Source: Isoetes taiwanensis
Taxonomy: Eukaryota; Streptophyta; Lycopodiopsida; Isoetales; Isoetaceae
Direction: 5' to 3'
DNA length: 64,000 nt
NCBI GenBank assembly: GCA_021234155.1
Contig: JAJEKV010000001.1
Coordinates: forward strand, 37,246,826-37,310,825
Below are positions 22,160 to 34,209 of the stretch, piece by piece. Positions within the stretch are counted from its first letter, which is position 1; the number at the start of each line of letters is the position of its first letter. Under the pieces are notes generated by a model that was not told the origin of the DNA, searched no databases, and worked only from the letters and a program-made list of their open reading frames with translations. Both the position numbers and the translations under genes were made by a program.

Positions 22160-23600
22160 TTAATCTCTTACGAGGAAAGGGGACAAGAAAAGGGGGGAAA
22201 AGGAAAAGGGAGAAGGAAGGGGAATGTGAAGGGCAAAAAGGCAAGGGGAAAAGGGAACAAAGAGAAAGGGAAAAAGGGAATGGGAAAAAGGGAATGAGAG
22301 AAAAGGTGAGGAAAGGGAAAAAAGAAGGAAAAAACGGCATGAGAAAAGGGAATAGAAATGATAAATGAAAAAGGAAGGGGGGACGGGAAGGGAAAAAGGC
22401 CATGGGAAAAAGGCAAAGAGGGAAAAGGTGGGGAAAGGAAGAAAAGAGAGGGGAAAAAGGGTAATAGGAAATGCATGGAGAGAAGAGGGCATGGGAAAAG
22501 GAAAAGAAAAAAGAAAAAGGGACGAGGAAAGGGGGAAAGAGAACTTGGGAAAAAAGGCATGAGAAAAAGGGGAAGAGAGAAAGGGGAAATGGGAAGGGGG
22601 AAACGACGCATGAAAAGGGGGAAGACAAAAAGGGTGAGGAAGGGGAAAAAGGAAAAAAAAGCATGAGAAAAGGGAGGGAAAAAAGGGCATGGTAAAAAGG
22701 AGAAGAGTGACAGGGTAAGAAAAGGGAAAAAGGGAAGGAAACAATGACATGGAAAATGAAAAAGGGAAAAAGAAAAGTAAAGGAAAAAAAGTTATGGGAA
22801 AAGGGAAGGGAAATGGGCACCGGGAAAGGGGAAGAGAAAAGGATGGAGCGAGGCAAAAAAGGGAAGGGAAATGAGCACTGGGAAAGGGGAAGAGAAAAGA
22901 ATGGAGAGAGGCGAAAAAGGGAAGGGAAGAAGGGGGACATGAAAAGAACGAGGAAGAAAGGGAAAAAGGGGAACATGAAAAGGACGGAGAAAAGGGTCTG
23001 AAAGATGGCATGGGAAAATAGAAAGCCAAAGGCAAAAGAAAAGGAGAGGGGAGAAGGGTGAAATGGAATCTAGAAAAAAGGGGACAAGGAAAAGGAAAGA
23101 GAGAAAGGGGAAAAGGGAAGAGGAAAGAGCACAAGGAAGAGGGAATCGGAAAAAGAGAAGGGGGAAAGGGCACGGAGAAAAGGGGAGGAAGAAAAAGGTA
23201 AAGAAAGGGGAAAAGGGAAGCAGAAAAGAGAATGGGAAAAGGGAAGAAAAAGAAGGGGGAAGGGGGGGAAGGGTGCAAAAAAGAGGAAAAGGGATGCATG
23301 GAAAAAGAGACGAGGGAGAATGTGTTGAAAAGGGCATGGGAAAGGGAAAAGTCAAAAGGAAAAGAAGGGGGAAGTGGGGGGAAGAAAGGAAAAAAGCGCA
23401 CGCCAAAATAGGAGGAGGAAAAGGGTGGGGAAAGGAGGAAAAAGGGAAAGGAAAAAGATCATCAGGAAAAAGGAATGTGAAAAAAGAAAAAAGGGAAAGA
23501 AGAAAAGGAAATATTTAAGAAAAACAAGAAAAAAAGAAAAAGAAAATAGGGAAAAGAAGGAAAAGGAAGAAGAAAAAAGGGTGAAAGTGGGGTAGAGCAA
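22160..23600 (+). repeat. 1.4-kb polypurine tract
   Basis: Almost uninterrupted A/G on the plus strand, built from AAAAGGGAAA-like words with scattered GCATG or ACATG breaks every 40-60 bases. ORFs through it (Phe/Pro/Ser-rich on minus, Lys/Gly/Glu-rich on plus) are composition artefacts. Confidence 0.93.
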
Positions 23601-23750
23601 ATGGCAGATGGAAAGAGAAATGGTGAAGATTACTTTAACAACGGAGTACTTTTGGGTTATTCATGCTCTCTTTTCTCATTACTATAGTGTATCATTTACA
23701 GGTTCTCAGCTTATGCCCAGCAACGCTGGGCACCGTTCCTAGTTCATAGC

Positions 23751-23775
23751 TAAGGAAGGAAGGAAGGAAGGAAGG
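23751..23775 (+). repeat. (GGAA)n microsatellite
   Basis: Six GGAA repeats at the 3' edge of the LINE fragment. They may represent its tail on the opposite strand (TTCC). Confidence 0.8.
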
Positions 23776-23779
23776 TACT

Positions 23780-24855
23780 TTTATCGTCCACGGAGACCAA
23801 TCGGTCTATGGGACCCAATACAAAAACGCAGCAAGCGGATTACTGCCCGGATTAAAAAACCCCTGCCCCGAAGGGTTTTCGAGGGAAAACCGCGGCAAAG
23901 AATCAGCCTGGCCGACAAAACTAATCCTAACATATAAAATGCGTAAACACCCAAATATATACAAATATGCACCGCACTCAGAGTGCCTAATCAACGAAAG
24001 CAGCCAAAGTGGGGCAAAGGTATCCTCGCAAGTGTCCAAGATTCTCCGGAATGTACGACTTCGGTGGCAACGCATCGATGGTGTGTTCATCAGAAAAAAG
24101 GGCAAGTCCCGCCGTGATACTAAGGGAGCCGTGATCCGCCCGATCCGACCGAACCGGGCAACTCGAAAGTGTGAGACTCATCCTCAATGGCACCCGCTTG
24201 ATAGCACCGACGTGATTCCGCCCCGGGCAGGCTCCCCAATCCACCGCCCGCCTCGATGCAAAGATGGTGGGCAACTGCGCGTAATGGAGGCAATGAGTCC
24301 GGCGCTTTTTCGTGGGCAACCGGGAACGCCGTAGAGCTGTGGGCCCCGCTAACACGGTTGATGTGCTCCTTGTAATGGGTCGCTTTGACCTGCTCCAGGA
24401 GGGGTCCCGCAGCTTGCCAGGGAAACAAGCTGCCTTAGGGTACCCCCGCAGTCGTCACGATCGGCCTCTGTGGTCCACCGTGACGATCTCGGTGTTCTAC
24501 ACGCTCCATCATCTGGCGAACCACCGATCTCTCTTACCCCTCCAACAAAGCCCTAAGCCACTGCGGACCCATTGCCCCGGTGTAAGCCCAAAAGGGAGCG
24601 AAGCATCACCCATAGTAACCACTTTCTGAAAATAGACGATGTGTCTATCAAGGGCTGCCCGCTGAAACGGCAAGAATCCAGTTTCCTGCAGCAGAATCTG
24701 ATAGGGGACTGAAGGTTTCACCCCAAGTGCCCGTGCCAAAAATGCCTTCTGCACCTGCTCCAAGTCATTCCAGGTCGCCAAAGAGACGACCGGGCCCCAA
24801 ACCTCGACCCCGTACAGAAGGACAGGCTCGACCAGTGCCCGGAACAGATGTGACT
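23780..24855 (-). pseudogene. LINE fragment: C-terminal end of ORF2
   Basis: From 24855 down, the translation runs LFRALVEPVLLYGVEVWGP then ATWNDLEQVQKAFLARALG and PYQILLQETGFLPFQRAALD. This is the segment that follows the RT and thumb in plant LINEs. The RT core itself is missing, so it is a 5'-truncated insertion. Frameshifts break the rest, and the last part reads AVIRLLRFCIGS. It is distinct in sequence from the LINE at 15895-18030. Confidence 0.78.
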
Positions 24856-25116
24856 GATGGCCCCAATCATAGAGCCATGAATATAGCAGAGGCCATGAAT
24901 AGAGTTATTGTTAAGAAAATGGATGCAGGAAAACATTTTTACACAACTTCAACACCTGCGCCTACAGAGCGATGCTTGCCTACCATGGTTCTATTTTTTT
25001 AGATTTTTTTTTCTTCTATTGTGTTCATTCTTGCAAGTTCTGGAACTTGATATTATCTTCAGTTTTAATGCTAGTTTTGATCGTGAAGAAATAGGGTAGA
25101 ATTGGCAGATCCATTT

Positions 25117-26778
25117 TGTGGACGCCCTCGCTAAAACATCACATTTCGGCCCGTACCCTCGGCAGGAAATCCCCCATCCGGCTCATCAACCGCATGGGCC
25201 CTTCGTCTACCCCGCACTCTGAGATGACTCCTAGTGCGGGAAGGGAACACGAAGGTGTCTTGCGCGCCCTTCCCCTATGGGCTCCTATAACAGCGGAAGC
25301 GATAACACGTCGGAACTAGCCTAAAACATATACAAATACTACCTCGAAGGGTAGTGCACCACACATATACCAATGCAAAGATGATAATCACAAACCATAA
25401 AACAGAGAGCTCCTACCCGGCTCGGACTCATAAGGAGGATGACCGACCGGCTAGGCCTCAAGATAGAGCGGAACCGAGACCGAAGTCATGGCATCATGCA
25501 GGGCTGGCATAGAACAATGGCTAGGGTTGACCACTCCATCCGCCCCTCCTGTGCATACTTTGCGGATGGGCTAGATCGGGGCTCCGACAGACTCTAGCCA
25601 GGATCACGCAATCCCGCGGCATCACCCATCGAGACTGCTCTGTGTTGCATCTCCCTCGGGTCCGATGAGGCGGGGAAGGGTTGCATCTCCCTTCCCGGGG
25701 TCTAGAGGTGTCGTGGCGGCTAGAGAATCGCGTGGGCGACACACACGATTCGCACGCCCCGAACCCCCAAAACGAGAGCCAAGCCCTCCCTTGCAGCTCT
25801 CGAGAGGCGAGTGGCAACACCATTGCCCGGGAGGTGTCGGACCCATGCTCGCCCCCACGCTAAGTGACCGACCATAAGCCTAGCCCACTATGGGATCCCC
25901 CGAAGCCCCCACTCGGCAGGGATCCTCCCTCCACTTTCCCTCTAGCCCCGTTATCTGGTGCTGAGTCATATCATAGCCTCCATAGCCTGGTGGGCTCCTA
26001 TGCACAGGCCGCAACTAATAGGAACTAAGGGATCTACTCTAGGAGCATACTACATATGGCCCTAGGTCTCTACCCCCCTTCCCAATACAAGAGGAGCAAA
26101 CATGATCAACCAATCATCATATAATCATCACATCATGAGAATAATCATAAGAAGAACATCTTAACCTAATCATACAACTAACTAACAGTTAGGGTTCCTT
26201 GGTTAGGGTTCAAGATGTTGAATATGGGGTCTAGGATGGCTCTACTCTAGACACAAAATACTAGCACACCTGGAATGCTAATCCCAGATGAGCTATCACA
26301 ACTACTATCCTACATACCTGCTCCTGATGCTCTCCCTCCAGATCCGGCCGCCTCCATAATCCTCGACTCACAAGGCTCTTTGTTCCTCCTCAAGAAGAGC
26401 GGGTCTACCTGCTTTGGGGCTCTTTGCACCAGCCTATGCCACAACAAACGATGTTCGAAACGGGGTTTCGAACAAGTAGGTGAGTCTCTGGGTGCTAGGG
26501 CTGGAAAGAGGTCTAGGGTTAGGGTTTATGCCTATATAAGTTAGGTCCACTTAGGATGCCACGTGGCACCAATCGGGTGAGTCCTGTGTGGCGGTGCCCC
26601 AATAGGTTAAGGCCACGTGGATAATGGCTTAACCTATGGTTGGCTAAGTTATGAGAATAACTTAGCCATGCCCCCTAGTGCCACCCTTATGGTATACAAG
26701 GCTATGAATGATAGACTTGTATAGTGACGGATCCAGGAATATACGTATTTATAGCGTATATTCCCCTGGACCGTCACA
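25117..26778 (-). repeat. 3' LTR of element 2
   Basis: 1662 bp, a near copy of 36654-38302 with small indels. The first 40 bases of the copy at the left edge are diverged. Reading on the minus strand, TTATATAGG (26533-26540) is a TATA candidate, with AAACCCTAACCCTAG (telobox-like) just downstream at 26513-26528. Confidence 0.95.
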
Positions 26779-26793
26779 TTCTCCCCCCCTTAG
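26779..26793 (-). other. Polypurine tract of element 2
   Basis: The minus strand reads AAGGGGGGGAGAA immediately before the 3' LTR, as expected for the plus-strand primer. Confidence 0.85.
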
Positions 26794-26794
26794 G

Positions 26795-27650
26795 ACAATG
26801 CTGTCCTCAGCATTGCGCTAAGGTGACGAACCTACCTTATACCTGCAACAGAACAACATGTCATAACCTTTAATTTAGCTTAGCAATCAAGTTTTTTTTT
26901 TTTTTTTTTTTTTTTTTTTATTAGTTCAAGTCAAAATTTTAGGCTGTATTTGTACTTATACAAAATTATATAGCCTTAACACCGTTATTTCTTATAATAA
27001 TTCAAACTACTATTATAAGAGTTATTAGGGTTCATAATCTAATTATGGCTCCCCCTATCTTCTCGTAACGCGCTCCTCGTTGAAGTCCCCCTTCTACTTG
27101 CCTGCAAAAGGAGCACATTACGTTAGTTTAGTTAATAATTTGTGGTTTTAGGGGACCACCCCCTTACCTCCTTGAGGCGAACTCTTGACTCAAGGTTGTC
27201 CTACTACCTTGCCCAAGATCATGGCCCTTCGGTTTGAGCTTAGGGATCATTTAAGATGCTCCCATCATTGCCCATGATCGAGTGCTACCTTGTACCGCCC
27301 CGGATCAGTACACCCCGATTGCATCATGCCCCGAGGGGTTTCAGCTAGGGGCGTCTCTCACGATCCCATCATCGCGCATGACCACTTAAGCTTCACCATG
27401 ACCCTCCTACGGCGGTGTGTGTACCCGCGCCATCGTGGCATAGAGATCATCCGATCGATGTCCCATCATCGCCCACTATGCCTCATTCCTCACTCACATG
27501 ACCCTAACGGTCATGCGCACCTCTTGGTGCGTGTGGCCTAGAGAATGCCTTAAAGGCGTATCCCATCATCGCCCACACGATCCAAGGTTCTGGCACATGC
27601 ACCCTCCTAACTAGAATGCATGCGCCAGGCTCAAAGCTAACTAACAACAT
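26795..27650 (-). other. 3' non-coding region of element 2
   Basis: Lies between the chromodomain stop and the polypurine tract. It includes a run of about 29 T (26892-26920). The short motif CCCATCATCGCCCA and close variants recur about four times between 27262 and 27575. I see no ORF of interest. Confidence 0.6.
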
Positions 27651-27651
27651 A

Positions 27652-28107
27652 CTAGCTAACCACACGGCAAGTCGAATCGACCAAGTCGGAGACGACTCGC
27701 CCATCAAACTCCTTCATAAACTCTGGGTATTGCTTCTCCAAGTCTTGCTTCAATACCCATGTCGCATCTTCCACGGGTAAGTGCTTCCACTTAACCAAAT
27801 ATTGGAGGAACTGAGACCTCCTAGTCTTCTTGAATGACTTATCAAGAAGCAATTCAGGCACTATTTCTACTTGCTCCTCCGTCATTTCCAACAAGGTTGG
27901 AGTATCCAAAACCTCCTCAGGGTTAGGATTGTGCCTTTTTAATAAACTTACGTGGAAGACCTTGTGGACCTTAAGATGGGCTGGAAGATCCAACTTATAG
28001 GCTTGAGAGCCCACTCTCTCTAAAATCTTGAATGGTCCAGCCCACCTAGGGGCGAGCTTCTTGCAGCTCCCAATCCATGACTTGGCTTGCTTCACCTTGA
28101 TCTTCAA
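27652..28107 (-). CDS. Integrase C-terminus and chromodomain of element 2
   Basis: The block starts in the conserved region GPFKILERVGSQAYKLDLP and VHKVFHVSLLKRH (integrase C-terminal module). It then reads SQFLQYLVKWKHLPVEDATW followed by DLEKQYPEF, which is a chromodomain: the W...DATW core aligns with the aromatic cage region. This type is typical of chromoviruses, where the domain directs integration to chromatin with methylated H3 tails. The final stop lies in the 3' region. Confidence 0.92.
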   Translation of the reverse strand: MKIKVKQAKSWIGSCKKLAPRWAGPFKILERVGSQAYKLDLPAHLKVHKVFHVSLLKRHNPNPEEVLDTPTLLEMTEEQVEIVPELLLDKSFKKTRRSQFLQYLVKWKHLPVEDATWVLKQDLEKQYPEFMKEFDGRVVSDLVDSTCRVVS

Positions 28108-28109
28108 CC

Positions 28110-28960
28110 AAAGCGGTATAAGCCCACCTTAAACTCCCTTACGGTCCTGTGCTTGTCGGCTACACTCTTACGCCGACTTCTTGCCGCCAATAAATAACCC
28201 CTTACTTCCTCTACTAGGCTGCTGCATGTCCCCTAACATCTTTGGGATACTTCTACCTTGGACGCGAGGATTGTGCGGTGTCAGGGGTTAAGCACGGTAC
28301 CCGTAATTCACCATGAAAGGAGACATCGAGATGACTCCTGCTTGGCAATTGTAGGCGAATTCCACCAAGTGGATGTACTCATCCCACTTGACCGCTTATT
28401 CCACACATAGCTTGAAGCATGTCTTCAATGATCCGATTGGTCCTTTCCGTCGGCCATCTGTTTGAGGATGATCTGGCCGTACTCATGGAGAGCTTCGATG
28501 CGGATGGTGCTAAAGAGGTCCTGCCAAAAGGCACTCATGAACTTAGAATCTCTATCGGATATTATCTCGAGGCATGCCATGGAGTCTAAAAATCTCCCTT
28601 ACAAATAACTTGGCGGTGTCTAATGCGGTTAATACGTCGTCTTGCAAGGCCGCTAAATCGCCATCTTAGATAACTTATCTCGACAACCATCAATGCATCC
28701 TTGCCTCGAAGAGTTCTAGGGAGTCCTGTGATGAAATCCATGCTTATGACCTCCCACTTTGCATTTGGCACCCCCAATGGCTCTAAAGCACCCGGAATTC
28801 CGCAGTTGCTCTGCCTTGGTCTGCTGACATAACTGGCAATCCCGAATATATGCAGCTATCGCCTCTTCATTCCTGGCGAAGTAACTACGCCGAATCTTGA
28901 AATAGGTCTTCATGAAGCCAAGATGCCCCCGCTATTGGGCTGTTATGTGTGTCATGAAGA
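28110..28960 (-). pseudogene. Integrase of element 2 (broken)
   Basis: The zinc-binding HHCC part has HDTHNSP (about 28940-28960) and CQLCQQTKAEQ (about 28830). The core begins with WEVISMDFITGLP (about 28720-28760), giving the first catalytic Asp. The rest of the core is split by frameshifts down to 28110, so the second Asp and Glu cannot be placed with certainty. Confidence 0.82.
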
Positions 28961-29712
28961 ATTAACTTCCTTACCCCTGAAGATTCGGGCACACACAACT
29001 TATGCTTGTGGTACAACAGGTTGCCTTCCTTTTTAAAATGCTTGAAGGCTTCCCGCTCCTTATGCATTGCGGCTTCCTTGGAAAGGCTTTCCCATACCTC
29101 CCTGAAGTCCACATCGGTTGGCAAGGACTCCTCAATCTTCTTGCCGAACTCACTCGAAAGAGTGGAAATCGCATTACAATGCGTCCTTGTCTGAAATGGC
29201 CTCCTAGAGAGGGCATCTGCTACAACATTAAGCTTACCAGGCTTATATATAATATCAAAATCGTACTCCTCAAGGAATTCCATCCACCTCCTTTGCCTTA
29301 AGTTGAGGAGTGGCTGGGTGAAAAGATACTGAAGGCTCTGGTGATCAGTATCTAACTGAAACTTCCTTCCCAGCAAATAATGCCTCCATATCCTCAATGC
29401 CCTGACAATGGCTAGCAGCTCCTGATCATGGGTTGGGTAGCGTTGCTCGGCGTCGTTCATCTTCTTCGAAGTCGTGGCGACTACCCTTCCTTCTTGCATC
29501 AAAGGCGCCTTTGTTGCTATCTTGCTTGCATCTGTTGCTACCAACTTATCCTTATTCGGATCCGGGAGAACAAGCACTGGTGCTGTTGTTAAGGCCTCTT
29601 TAAGCTTCTCAAAAGAAGCTTGGACTTTCTCTAACCAATGGCTACCCCAATCCTTAATCTTCTTGGCCTTAGTGAGGTCCGGAGGAGGGGCCCACTTAGC
29701 AAAGTCCTTCAC
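28885..29712 (-). CDS. RT connection and RNase H of element 2
   Basis: KLVATDASKIATKAPLM matches the RNase H start (DAS), then YPTHDQELLAIVRALRIWRH and TDHQSLQYLFTQ are the Ty3 RNase H pattern. IIYKPGKLNVVADALSRR ends the domain. The ORF runs on into the integrase zinc-binding segment without a stop, consistent with a polyprotein. Confidence 0.9.
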   Translation of the reverse strand: MKDFAKWAPPPDLTKAKKIKDWGSHWLEKVQASFEKLKEALTTAPVLVLPDPNKDKLVATDASKIATKAPLMQEGRVVATTSKKMNDAEQRYPTHDQELLAIVRALRIWRHYLLGRKFQLDTDHQSLQYLFTQPLLNLRQRRWMEFLEEYDFDIIYKPGKLNVVADALSRRPFQTRTHCNAISTLSSEFGKKIEESLPTDVDFREVWESLSKEAAMHKEREAFKHFKKEGNLLYHKHKLCVPESSGVRKLILHDTHNSPIAGASWLHEDLFQDSA

Positions 29713-30480
29713 GAACTTTTACGTAGTATCCCGCCAACCGAGAAAGCTTCTTACTTACGCCACATTCCTTGGAGCTGGCCAATCAACTATTGCCTCAATC
29801 TTAGATGGATCGTGGAGATTCCCTCGGATGTTACTACATGCCCCAAGTACTCCACCCGGCTGTTGCAAAGTGGCACTTAGAGAGCTTCCCATACAACCGA
29901 TGACGTCTCAACTTCTCCAACACTTTCACGAGATGCGACAATGCTCTTCAAGGGACTTCTTTGTAGATTAGGATGTCGTCGAAGAAGACAATAACAAACT
30001 CATCCAAGAAGTCTCTCGAAGATGTCGTTCATGGCATAAAGCGTTCTTTGGAGCATTCGATAGTCCAAAGGGCATTCTTGTAAACTCAAAGTGACCATAC
30101 CGCGTTCGAAGCGGTCTTATGGATATCCTCTTCTTTAATTCTTATCGATGGTATCCCGACCTCAAATCTATTTTCGAGAATACCTTTGCTCCTTGTGGCG
30201 GTCCATTAGGTCATCCGCCCTTGGTAATGCATACTTATTCTTTATCGATGCGCTTGTTGAGTGGCGATAGTCTATGCACATTCTTAAGCTCCCATCTTTC
30301 TTCTTGACAAAGAGTATAGGTGCTCCGAAAGGAGACACACTTGCTCTTATAAATCCAAGCTCGAGCAATTCCTGCGCATTTTGTTTCTTGAGCTCGATCA
30401 ATTGCAGGATGCTCATTCTATATGGCGCCTTCGTCGGGTGGAAACAGATCCGAGCCAATGTGATCTCACATTCTACACCC
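29712..30480 (-). pseudogene. Reverse transcriptase of element 2 (broken)
   Basis: The N-terminal part (to 30168) has [20 protein letters not shown] and RMCIDYRH, then [11 protein letters not shown]. The catalytic block near 29960-29990 reads FFDDILIY, with Phe-Phe in place of the usual Tyr-Val. Several frameshifts lie between 30170 and 29712. Confidence 0.88.
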
Positions 30481-30585
30481 CTATAAGGTGGCAGCTGCGG
30501 ATTTCATCGAGGAAATACATCCTGAATTCTGAAATAAGCCTTTGCTATGCTTTTGGGCAGCTGATTTCCCTTTGTGTCACTTCCA

Positions 30586-31060
30586 TCACGCTTGCACGGC
30601 TCCCGATTCCATCCTCAAGATGTAATCCACCTTATTCCTTTCTATGCTCTTCCTTAGCCGCTGCTTCAAAGAAATACACTGCATGGGAGAGTCTAGCTTC
30701 TTACCTTTGACTATCAATTTGTTGCCGTCCGGTGCCGTCATGGTGACTTCATTCCGGTCACAATCAATTACTGCTTTAGCTGGCTTCAAGAATTCCATTC
30801 CCACAATAAGATCATACCTTCCAATATCCATGACTTACGCTCCCCATCGGCCCTTAGCCCCACTAAGGTCTATGTCAAAGGTGATCCTCCTCCCCTTAGT
30901 GTGCGAATGGCGCTTGGATTTGGCCATAGCTACTTGGCCTTGGCTTAGACTTCAATACCTTATTCTTCATTAGAGCAGCCAATCTAGGAGATGCAAAATT
31001 ATGAGAGCTACCACGTATCTATGAGGACTACATAAGGATTACTATCTATGATCCCCCATC
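30586..31060 (-). pseudogene. Protease region of element 2 (broken)
   Basis: Downstream half: YDLIVGMEFLKPAKAVIDCD is the hydrophobic and fold segment that follows the aspartic protease active site. The active-site triplet itself is not clear because of frameshifts upstream near 30850-31050. Confidence 0.65.
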
Positions 31061-31199
31061 AGCATGATGCTTGGTTATTTGATTCTCTATCTCATCGACT
31101 CAATGTTTGCACATATGTGACACTCACCATCTATGAAGTCGTGGCCCTCCTGCTGGTCATCGTCCTCGTAAAACTTACGTTGGGGAGTCCCAATCCAAG

Positions 31200-32400
31200 A
31201 GTTACGCCAAAGCCGACCGCATGACGAATGGACAATCATGTGTCCGGTGCCCCGGTGGGAAGCACACGAAGCATAACTTCTTCTCAATGCATTCTGTCTC
31301 TTTTCCTTCGGCAGGTCGTCTAGGAACGCTTAAAGCGCTGCCCACGATGGATTACGTGGCTTACGGTCCCCAAAAGCTTTGCTCGACCCTTACCTTGCTG
31401 TGACTCCCGATGGTGTAGCTGCTGATTGCTTACCCCGATATTGTCCCCGATCGCCACGAACTCTTACCCACGAAGGTTGATTTGCTTCTCTGCTGGAGTT
31501 CTTTGGTGCCTCCTCCAAACTTATAGCTTTATCTTCGACTGCTTGTGACTTGGGTTGATTGCTCTAACAAGCCTCTTGATATTGCTTTGTTCAACCCCTC
31601 AATGTAAGTATCCACGGCTTGCCTCTCACGAGACTCGGGAACATTCGGCTGAGCCTCATAAATTCTTCGGTATACTTAGCCAGCGATAAGCTACCCCGAT
31701 TCAACTCAGTAAAACTCTTTGGATCGTCTACTAGTATGAGACCTTGGCACATAGTGCTTGCGGAAAGCCTTCTTTGAAGGTCTTAAACTGCAGTTGTTCC
31801 TCTTGACTTGTTGGATTTAGCATATCCTTTCCACGGATCCTTGCCGGTCCAATAAGGTTAGGCTGTAGCAACTTTCCCTATGTCCTTGTCTTTCATACCG
31901 TATGAGTTGCCAAACTCTTCCATTTCATCAAGCCATGCTTCAGCCTCCATGCCTGATCTGTCCTTCCCTGAGAACTGGCCGAGCTTCCTTGTCTTCCATA
32001 CATTGCTCATAGCACTATCCACCTTTTTCTGATAATCACCTGTCTTTCTTGCTCTTTTCCCTGCTTTAGGTGTGTCGACCGACCGCCTTGAGCTAGAGCT
32101 GTCCTCCTTTGGAAGAACTATCCGATGATTTTGGAGCTAGATGATGATGGGCTCCTGGTTCTCCTCTTCCTTCTTCTATCCCTGACGTTCCCCTGGTTGC
32201 CCTCCCCTTCCTGCTGAGGGACTTCGTCACCACCCGGAAAACAAGGTGGAGGTGGGTGACCATCCTCTTGTGCATTCATGAGAGGTGTCGCCCAGTTGAT
32301 GAGATGTTGCATCTGGTTCCTCATCTGCACCAACCTTGCATTGACTGCCTCTGGTGACATATCCTGCTCAAGATCTTCTTGTTCTCTGCCAAACAAGTTC
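31200..32400 (-). pseudogene. gag of element 2 (broken)
   Basis: 32396-32118 encodes an N-terminal segment (MSPEAVNARLVQMRNQMQHL). Near 31980-31880 the frame gives FSGKDRSGMEAEAWLDEMEE, the gag core pattern. Near 31230-31285 CFVCFPPGHRTHDC is a CX2CX4HX4C zinc knuckle. The frame changes several times. Confidence 0.8.
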
Positions 32401-32785
32401 CTTGGGACCCAATTGCGTGGTCGGTGCTGGTCCTGAGATCCTGCACTTGAGTTCCTTGCTGCAAGGATTGATCATTAATACATGTTATTAGGTTAGGCAA
32501 CGATCATTTTTGCTTACAACTAAATTGTTGTTAGGTACGAAAGAAATCATATGAAATTTTCATTTACAAGTCAAAATCATAGTAATACATTAATTAGTAT
32601 ATAGAAATACATTTAATGGTCATTTATGATAATACTTAAAAGGAGTTACAATGTACTTAATTAAGTTAGCAAACAATTCTTCCATCAATGGCGTCGCTTG
32701 AAGAAGTTCTTGATTTTCTTGAATCCTGTGCCCTTGCCCATATTCTGCAGGATTCTAGCCGCCGATCCTCCCTCCAATGCTCTTG

Positions 32786-34208
32786 CTACGTGGTTTGGGA
32801 GTTCGGGTGCGAGTTGCCGCCACCTCTTCGACAAGTCTTGGCGTCCCGAGGTGGCCTTGCGAAGTCAAGAGCGTGAAGTGCTACTGATCTCTTGAAGAGG
32901 ATGACATGGTCTACTCCATGATCCATCTTAGCGTGCTGACCGAACCCTGAGAGTGCGATTAGGAGCGCGACGGATTCTTCCCCTCTTGGGCTGAACTCCT
33001 TGTGAAGAACTACCATCTGCCCCTGGCTAAGGACCGGGAGATAGTACCTAAGTGACTTATCCCTGCCCCCGGTCGCGAGTTCAGTACCCCTCCTCGGCGG
33101 CTTCACCGAAAACATCTAGTGCGACGAGATCTTCGTGGTCCCTCCACATTGTTGCCGCGTTCTCCAGATTGATACTACCAGGTGCTTCCCGCATGCTTCT
33201 AGAGCGCACTGGTCGGCTTGAGCTTGAGCTTGAGCTTGGCCTTTTTCCTGGCTTGTACAACCTGCTTTGTATCTCTTGGAATTAGATCTTACGGGATGAT
33301 GGGTTGCTGCTTCTTTGGTACATCTGCCTTATCGTTGGTAGGCTTGAATGTCCGACATAGTATCCCTGCATATAGGAGTGTCTCAGCCACCTCCCTTGGA
33401 ATTTCTTGATAATCATAGTCGATGAAGTCGTTGCCACGCTCTTTTGCCATTAGGCTTAGGAGTTAAATCGACCACGAGGCCTTCTTCTTGACAATAGGGG
33501 AGGTTGAGGATGTGGATTGGCAGTATGTACTCCTCACCCTCGATGATCGGAGTGAGGCTCGTGATACCCCTTGGTGGCTCGAAGTCGCCTCGGGCTTCTG
33601 TTGTCGAGCTAGGCCTCTCCATCCTTTACGCTTCCCTTATCTCCCAACTTGGGTTCTCCTCTTCTTCCTCCTCATAATCCTGCTCCCTCGCCCACCACGG
33701 TTGTCTCGATGTGGAGCCGTGTAGTGTTAGGTATCTTTGTAGTGCGGATCTCACGGATGCTTATCTGTCTTTGCCCGGAGTGTCGAGAGGTGCCAAATCA
33801 AAGGTTGAATTGCCCGGCTCTCTGGTTGGTTAAGCGCCTGTCTTTGCATGAACAAAGCTAAAGGCTGCTTGGTTTGAGGCATTACCTATGCCTATGATGC
33901 TTCAGGGTCATGTAGTGCGGCATGTTTCTGGTTCTATCCCATAACTTATTCTTGCCCCTGGATCCCCCACCTATGGCTTGAGCAAGAGAATCTAGAGAAA
34001 CCCATTTCCCTCCCCTAGGTGGCAAGCTAACTTCCCAGGGTAAGACCTGCTGATCATACTGGCAAATTATATCAGTGTAGTAGGGAGTTCTGGTCAAGGT
34101 GGCATGAAGGTCAAAGTGATGATCGAAGACATGGAAGGCTTGCTCAGCGGGGAATTCACGGATGTGATTTGCCTCATTGTACCATCTAACAAAGCTTGAT
34201 GGCGCCAT
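32786..34208 (-). pseudogene. ORF2 of element 2, unknown function
   Basis: Starts MAPSSFVRWYNEANHIREFP at 34208. It runs in frame to 33882, then 33622-33413 (IIEGEEYILPIHILNLPYCQ), about 33400-33230, and 33115-32786 (LSQGQMVVLHKEFSPRGEES then LSGFGQHAKMDHGVDHVI). Block by block it parallels the ORF at 14571-13174: W-Y near the start, a TP/HPDY segment, the EEYIL / QEYLIL block, and the QG.......K block with AG/FG.H.K.D. I know no family with this pattern. Full length would be about 450-470 residues, with no zinc knuckle, protease or membrane segment. It sits between the H3-like gene and gag, 780 bp downstream of the former. Confidence 0.65.
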
Positions 34209-34209
34209 T

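Noticed and set aside
22122-23406. Long ORFs (284 and 413 residues) rich in Phe, Pro and Ser on minus, and Lys/Glu/Gly-rich on plus
   Set aside because: They are the translation of a polypurine tract. Any frame is open because stops are rare in pure A/G or C/T text.
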